DNA of 64,000 nucleotides from Dehalococcoidia bacterium (GTDB lineage: Bacteria; Chloroflexota; Dehalococcoidia; Bin125), in assembly GCA_022825855.1 (NCBI GenBank), contig JAJDWB010000013.1, positions 62,001 through 126,000 on the forward strand. Direction: 5' to 3'. Under the pieces are notes generated by a model that was not told where the DNA came from, ran no database searches, and saw only the letters and a program-made list of their open reading frames with translations. This document shows positions 59,474-64,000 of the stretch, in pieces (the first letter of the stretch is position 1; every line of letters begins with the position of its first letter). Made by a program: the position numbers and the translations under genes.

Positions 59474-60655
59474 ATGGGCAACCGCACGATGCGTGGCGAA
59501 ACTGCCATTATCGGCGTCGGCGAGACGACCTACTACAAGCGCGGCCGCTCCCCGGACGCCGAGTTCAAGCTCGTGATCGAAGCGATCCTCAAGGCCAGCG
59601 CCGATGCCGGGATCGATCCGCGCGAAATCAATGGTTTTGCGTCTTACTCCAACGACCGTAACGACCCGTCACGGATCGCGGCGGCGCTGGACATCAAGGA
59701 TCTGCGCTTCTCCAACATGGAGTGGGGCGGCGGCGGCGGCGGCGGTTCGGCAGCCTGCGCCCACGCGGCGTCGGCCGTGGCAACCGGACTCGCCGATACC
59801 GTCGTGGTCTTCCGCGGACTCGCGCAGGGGCAGTTTGGCCGCTTCGGTCAGGGCGCTCGGGTGCCGCACGTCCGCGGCGACCAGGCGTACACCGCGCCCT
59901 ACGGGTTGATGTCACCGGCGCAGTCGTTCGCGATGCGCGTCCATCGACTGTTCGACGACCACGGCATCACGCAGGACACGCTCAAGGCCTGTTCGCTGGC
60001 GTCGTACCACCACGCCCAGAACAATCCGCGAGCGGTCATGTACGGTCGGCCGCTGACGCCCGAGGACTATGACGCCTCCCGGTGGATTGTGGAGCCCTTC
60101 CACCTGTTCGACTGCTGCCAGGAGAACGACGGCGCCGCGGCGATGATCTTCGTCTCGGCCGACCGGGCCAAGGACTTCGCCAAGACGCCGGTCTACTTCC
60201 TCGGCGGCGCGGTCGGTTCGGGCAACCGGGCCGGATCCGGCTCGCACAACGCGACAGACTACGCGACGTCGAATTTCAAGACGGTGGCGCCGCGCATGTA
60301 CGACATGGCGCAGGTCAAGCCAGAGGAAGTCGACGTGGCGCAGGTCTACGAGAACTTCACCGGCGGCGTGGTGATGAGCATCATCGAGCACGGGCTGACT
60401 TCCTACGAAGAAGCCAACGAGTTCATCACCTTCGACAACCTGATCGCGCCGAGCGGCAAGATGCCGATCAACACCAGCGGCGGCAACCTGGCCGAATGCT
60501 ACATGCACGGTCTGGAGCTGAACATCGAGGCCGTTCGGCAGGTGCGAGGCGAGTCCTGTAACCAGGTCGATGACGTGAACGTCTCGCTGGTCGCCTCGGG
60601 TCCGATGGTGACACCGGTATCCGACATGATCGTCGGTTCAGAGGCGGTGCTCTAA
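59474..60655 (+). CDS. Thiolase-fold protein resembling Ltp2-type aldolase
   Basis: A 393-residue thiolase-fold protein. The nucleophile region reads EWGGGGGGGSAACAHAASAV, in which Gly replaces the thiolase Cys position by my alignment to the other thiolase in the window. The C-terminus reads NTSGGNLAECYMHGLELNIEAVRQVRGE, with Tyr where thiolases have His. Both changes resemble the Ltp2 aldolases that use Tyr residues. The DUF35 gene overlaps its stop as TAATG, as in Ltp2-ChsH2 complexes. A retro-aldol cleavage of a hydroxyacyl-CoA is the inference; AAGGA precedes the ATG. Confidence 0.8.
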   Translation: MGNRTMRGETAIIGVGETTYYKRGRSPDAEFKLVIEAILKASADAGIDPREINGFASYSNDRNDPSRIAAALDIKDLRFSNMEWGGGGGGGSAACAHAASAVATGLADTVVVFRGLAQGQFGRFGQGARVPHVRGDQAYTAPYGLMSPAQSFAMRVHRLFDDHGITQDTLKACSLASYHHAQNNPRAVMYGRPLTPEDYDASRWIVEPFHLFDCCQENDGAAAMIFVSADRAKDFAKTPVYFLGGAVGSGNRAGSGSHNATDYATSNFKTVAPRMYDMAQVKPEEVDVAQVYENFTGGVVMSIIEHGLTSYEEANEFITFDNLIAPSGKMPINTSGGNLAECYMHGLELNIEAVRQVRGESCNQVDDVNVSLVASGPMVTPVSDMIVGSEAVL

Positions 60656-61113
60656 TGGCGAATCCTGGACGTTACTACCTGGGCGAGGGCATGCCTGCCC
60701 CCGCGCCGTCCATTGACGGGCTCGACACCGAGTACTGGGAAGGCCTGAAGCGCCACAAGCTCTTCGTCCAGCACTGTCACACGTGCGATCGCCCCCAGTT
60801 CGGTCCCGAATGGGTCTGCCACATTTGCCACAGCTTTGATCTGGGCTGGCGAGAGGTCGAAGGCCACGGCCGGATCTACTCGTGGGAGCGCGTATGGCAC
60901 CCGGTCCATCCTGCTTTGCAGGATTCGTGCCCATACCTCGTCGTCCTGGTCGAACTGCCCAACCACGAGAATGTGCGCATGGTCGGCAATCTCGTCGGCG
61001 ACCCGATGCAGACGGTCGAGATCGGCGCGGAAGTGCGCCCCGTGTTCGAAGATCACGAGGGCAACGACGAGGTCGAGCCGTTCACCCTGGTGCACTGGGA
61101 ACTGGTCGGCTAA
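60655..61113 (+). CDS. DUF35 (OB-fold zinc ribbon) partner of Ltp2-like protein
   Basis: A 152-residue DUF35 protein. DTEYWEGLKRHKLFVQHCHTCDRPQFGPEWVCHICHSFDLGWREVEGHGRIYSWERVWHP has the zinc-binding CHTC and CHIC pairs and the OB-fold start; NLVGDPMQTVEIGAEVRPVFEDHEG follows. One base overlaps the thiolase-like stop (TAATG), so the pair is translationally coupled and probably forms a complex. Confidence 0.92.
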   Translation: MANPGRYYLGEGMPAPAPSIDGLDTEYWEGLKRHKLFVQHCHTCDRPQFGPEWVCHICHSFDLGWREVEGHGRIYSWERVWHPVHPALQDSCPYLVVLVELPNHENVRMVGNLVGDPMQTVEIGAEVRPVFEDHEGNDEVEPFTLVHWELVG

Positions 61114-61122
61114 GGCAGCGGC

Positions 61123-64000
61123 CTAGCCGGTGTTGCGCAGGCCGGCGGCGACGCCGTTGACGCTACGCAGGATCGCCTCGAGCGTGTCCGCGTACTCCGG
61201 ATCGCTCTCCGGCAGGTCGCGAATGCGGCCGAGCAGGTCGACCTGCAGGAAACTCAGGGCGTCGACATACGGGTTGCGCAGCGCGATGGAGCGCTGCAGC
61301 ACCGGCGACTTGTCGAGCAGTCGTTCCTGGCCGGACAGCAGGTTGACCATGTCTACGGTGCGCACGTACTCGTCGCGCAAGCGCCCGAAGGTGCGCAGGT
61401 CCAGGTCACCGTCGCCAAGTGTGCGCGCGTAGTGCTCGGCGACATCGAAGTCGGCCTTGGCCAGGACCATTTCGACATTCGAGAGCAAGGTGGCGAAGAA
61501 GGGCCAGCGGTCGCGCATGTCCTTGAGCAGCGCTTCACCGGCGTTGCCGTGACGCTTGATGAACTCGTCGAAGGCCGTGCCAACGCCCATCCAGCCGGTG
61601 ATCACGTGTCGCGTCTGCATCCAGGCGAAGACCCAGGGAATGGCGCGCAGCGAGGTCAGCGAGGCGTCGGAACCGGGACGGAACGTCGGACGCGAGCCAA
61701 TCGCGAGATTGCCGAGCATGCCGATTGGCGTGACGCGCTGGAAGTAGGCGTGCAGGTCGGCATTCTCGACCACTTGCGAGCGGTAGGCCGCCTGGGCGAT
61801 CTCCGAGAGTTCGTCCATGGCGGCGTGATAACGCTCGCGCTCGGTGTCCGGCGTGTCGCCGTGGTCCTGGTCGAAGCGTTTGACTAGCGACGCGGCCAGC
61901 GTCTGTTCCAGGTTCCATCGCGCCAGCCCGGGCATGCCGTAGGTGAACTGGATCATCTCGCCCTGCTCGGTGAACTTGATCCCGCCCTCGGTCGTGTGCG
62001 GCGGCAGGGCGAGGATGGCGTCGTGCGACGGTCCGCCGCCGCGGCTGACGGTACCGCCGCGGCCGTGGAAGAACATCAGGTTGATGCCGGCCTCGCGCGC
62101 GACTTCGTGCATCAGGTCCTGGGCCCGGTAGAGGCCCCAGAGCGAGGGCAGCACACCGGCGTCCTTGGCCGAGTCCGAGTAGCCGACCATCACTTCCTGC
62201 AGGTCGTCGTGGGCCTTGAGATGCCGTCGGTACGCGTCGTGCGAAAACAGCGAGCGGAGCACCGACGGGGCGCGATCGAGGTCGGCGACGCGCTCGAACA
62301 GGGGCGCGATTCTGATCTGTCCGCCGGGCGCGCGCAGGTTGACATCGTTCAGCCCCGCCTGACGAGCGACGAGCACCGGGGCGAGCACGTCCGCGGCGGT
62401 CTCGCTCATCGAGACGATGCAGGTCTGCATCGCTTCGGGCCCGCAGATGCGCTGGATTCGGCGGGCGGTGCGGAATCGGCGCAGCGTCTCGTCGTCGTGC
62501 GTCGACATCGCGTGGCCGACCGGAAGGTAGTCGCGGTCCAGTTCGCGGGCGAGGAACTCCTCGCGCTGGGCCTTGGTGAGATCGAGGTAGCTGCCACCCG
62601 GTGGCTGGATATCGAGACCGCGCAACACGGCGTCGGCTGCCGCGTGAAAGCGGTCGGCGTGATCGCGGATGTCGAGCGTGGCCAGGTGGAAGCCGAACGC
62701 GCGGGCGCGATCAATCAGCGGTTGCACGACGGTGTCGGCCCCGGCGTTCGCTCCGTGGAGCCTGAGGCTATCCGCAATCGCTTCGAGGTCCTCGACATAT
62801 TCTCCGGGCGAGTCGTAGGCGGCGCCGTCGGGTTCTTCGGCGCTGAGCCTGGCGTCGTGGATCGTTGCGGCCCGGGTGTCGAGCAGCGCGTAGTCCGCCT
62901 CCAAAGTCGCCTCGAGCCGCGCTGCCATGTAACGAATCTTGTGGCGGTACCGCTCGGCCTGGTTGCGGTGCTCGAGCCGCGCCTCGACCCTCGGCATGCG
63001 CCGCGCGTCTCGCTGCAGCGACTCCTCAAGCGAGGCTGAAGCGGCGACCCGGCGCACGGAGTGAGGCAGCATCGTGTCCATCGCGCGAACGGCCTGCAGG
63101 TGCAACCGCAAGACGCGTGCGCGCATGGTCAGGGCCGTTTGCCAGGTCAGGTCCGGCGTCACGTTCGGATTGCCGTCGGCGTCGCCGCCCATCCACGAAC
63201 CGAGGATGACCGGCGCAGGCGCTTCCTCGGCGGTAACGCCGGTGGCGCGCCTGAATCGCCCGGTCACATCCGGCACGGCGTCCCAGAGCGTGGTCTCGAA
63301 GGTGCGCAGCAGCAACCGTGACTCTTCCAGCACCGTGGGACGCCGATGGCGCAGGTGATCGGCCTGCCAGAGGCCCTCGATATGCGTGCGCAGGGCGGCG
63401 TCGATCTCGTCCAGATCCGAGGGAATCGCGTGTTCGCGGTCGAGCAGCAGGCGGTGCAAATCCTGCAATGTGCCGAGCATGGTCAGTCGCTGAGACTCCG
63501 TTGGGTGCGCGGTGAACACCGGCTGCAGGTGGATGCCTGCGGCCTGCTCGCGAACCGTTGATTCGTCGATGCCGCGCGAGAGGAGCTGTTCGACCACGGC
63601 GGGCAGCGAACGCGGCGCGGCATGGCTGTTGCTCGAGCGCAGCCGCCGGCGGCGAATCCGGTGCGCTTCCTCGGCTGTGTTGGTAAGCAAGAAGTAAGTC
63701 AGGAATGCGTTGCCGACCTCTGCCGCCAGCCACAGCGGCCAGCTATGCACGAGCTGCACGATTTCGGCGGTGAGCTGCGGTTCCGGTTCCTGGCGGATGC
63801 CTCGGCGACGCTGAGCCAGCCCCCGCAACTGCTCGACCGCGTTGAACACCTCTTCTCCGTCGACGCGCCGAATCGTATTGCCCAGCAGACTGCTGAGCAG
63901 GCGCACATCGGCGGCCAGCGGAGCGTCGACCAGGCGGCGGTCTTGATTGGCCTGTGCTGCTGCCTCAATCGTGGTGCGGGCGCTGGCCGGTCGTTGTGAG
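61123..64000 (-). CDS. ppc: Phosphoenolpyruvate carboxylase (5' end beyond the window)
   Basis: The frame stays open to the right edge. Translation of 63907-64000 gives a tail ending ...DAPLAADV, which runs directly into RLLSSLLGNTIRRVDGEEVFN, the usual PEPC N-terminus, so the GTG at 63906 is internal and the start is off-window. Over 950 residues are visible. Conserved: VFTAHPTES (catalytic His), GSWMGGDADGNPNVT, GYSDSAKDAG, FHGRGGTVSRGGG and QGEMIQFTYG. It carboxylates PEP to oxaloacetate for anaplerosis. It converges on the DUF35 gene. Confidence 0.95.
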   Translation of the reverse strand, partial: SQRPASARTTIEAAAQANQDRRLVDAPLAADVRLLSSLLGNTIRRVDGEEVFNAVEQLRGLAQRRRGIRQEPEPQLTAEIVQLVHSWPLWLAAEVGNAFLTYFLLTNTAEEAHRIRRRRLRSSNSHAAPRSLPAVVEQLLSRGIDESTVREQAAGIHLQPVFTAHPTESQRLTMLGTLQDLHRLLLDREHAIPSDLDEIDAALRTHIEGLWQADHLRHRRPTVLEESRLLLRTFETTLWDAVPDVTGRFRRATGVTAEEAPAPVILGSWMGGDADGNPNVTPDLTWQTALTMRARVLRLHLQAVRAMDTMLPHSVRRVAASASLEESLQRDARRMPRVEARLEHRNQAERYRHKIRYMAARLEATLEADYALLDTRAATIHDARLSAEEPDGAAYDSPGEYVEDLEAIADSLRLHGANAGADTVVQPLIDRARAFGFHLATLDIRDHADRFHAAADAVLRGLDIQPPGGSYLDLTKAQREEFLARELDRDYLPVGHAMSTHDDETLRRFRTARRIQRICGPEAMQTCIVSMSETAADVLAPVLVARQAGLNDVNLRAPGGQIRIAPLFERVADLDRAPSVLRSLFSHDAYRRHLKAHDDLQEVMVGYSDSAKDAGVLPSLWGLYRAQDLMHEVAREAGINLMFFHGRGGTVSRGGGPSHDAILALPPHTTEGGIKFTEQGEMIQFTYGMPGLARWNLEQTLAASLVKRFDQDHGDTPDTERERYHAAMDELSEIAQAAYRSQVVENADLHAYFQRVTPIGMLGNLAIGSRPTFRPGSDASLTSLRAIPWVFAWMQTRHVITGWMGVGTAFDEFIKRHGNAGEALLKDMRDRWPFFATLLSNVEMVLAKADFDVAEHYARTLGDGDLDLRTFGRLRDEYVRTVDMVNLLSGQERLLDKSPVLQRSIALRNPYVDALSFLQVDLLGRIRDLPESDPEYADTLEAILRSVNGVAAGLRNTG

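Noticed and set aside
63904-63906. GTG at 63906 as start of PEP carboxylase
   Set aside because: The frame continues open and reads like the normal PEPC N-terminus upstream, so this codon is internal.

Overview
This is a GC-rich (roughly two-thirds GC by eye), densely packed bacterial chromosome segment. It carries about 62 protein genes and five tRNA genes. I see no rRNA, CRISPR array, insertion sequence or prophage. Genes are tightly packed, with many ATGA or TAGTG start/stop overlaps and frequent GTG starts. The gene mix is typical of free-living, organic-acid-degrading Chloroflexota of the SAR202/Dehalococcoidia type: several family III CoA-transferases, two thiolase-like/DUF35 pairs, luciferase-like monooxygenases, EthD-like proteins, HpaI-type aldolase, a DUF1461 membrane protein and Uma2. 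That assignment is inference; no marker gene here proves it.

Layout. 1-9.3 kb: truncated MFS exporter, HtrA-like protease, a Tat-exported double-psi beta-barrel protein coupled to a HEAT-SpoU RNA methyltransferase, an SRPBCC-like protein, an SDR plus crotonase pair, a flavin reductase-like protein, a TVP38/VTT membrane protein and a class III PLP enzyme. 9.4-14 kb: glutamate synthase large subunit behind a perfect inverted repeat, with no small-subunit gene nearby. 14-22.8 kb: nine minus-strand genes in two probable transcription units, with hydroxyacid dehydrogenases, a CoA-transferase, an HpaI-type aldolase, an Ldh_2 dehydrogenase, a MarR regulator and a DHA2 exporter with disordered tails. 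22.8-32.3 kb: an MFS carrier, then minus-strand Uma2, thiolase/DUF35, trmH, ferredoxin nitrite/sulfite reductase, and the pncA-pncB NAD salvage pair with a coupled membrane protein. A 10-bp-period repeat lies between the reductase gene and trmH.

32.3-32.7 kb holds tRNA-Cys, -Gly, -Leu and -Trp; tRNA-Arg(CCU) is at 40.3 kb. All five encode CCA. 32.7-47.3 kb: GDPD, methyltransferase, LLM oxidoreductase, DinB, amidase, a HigBA toxin-antitoxin pair, an NCS2 permease with a cytosolic ATPase-like tail, FmdB, a tandem sCache-like protein, DUF1461, MazG, UvrD/PcrA, a zinc-ribbon membrane protein and an alpha/beta hydrolase. 47.3-56.8 kb: LLM, tandem EthD, fumarase/PurB-superfamily lyase, CoA-transferase, two acyl-CoA dehydrogenase-fold proteins, HU, an O-methyltransferase and a DRTGG protein. 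56.9-64 kb: a double CoA-transferase, an Ltp2-like thiolase-fold protein with a DUF35 partner, and PEP carboxylase running off the right edge.

How the genes fit together. CoA-transferases, acyl-CoA dehydrogenase-fold enzymes, crotonase, SDR, thiolase/DUF35 pairs and aldolase form a toolkit for activating and shortening organic acids without ATP-dependent ligases. LLM and flavin reductase proteins would add oxygenations. PEP carboxylase and glutamate synthase link the products to central carbon and nitrogen metabolism. The best leads for something new are the Ltp2-like/double CoA-transferase block, the NCS2 permease with ATPase-like tail, the exporter with Pro/Gly-rich tails, and the period-10 non-coding repeat.
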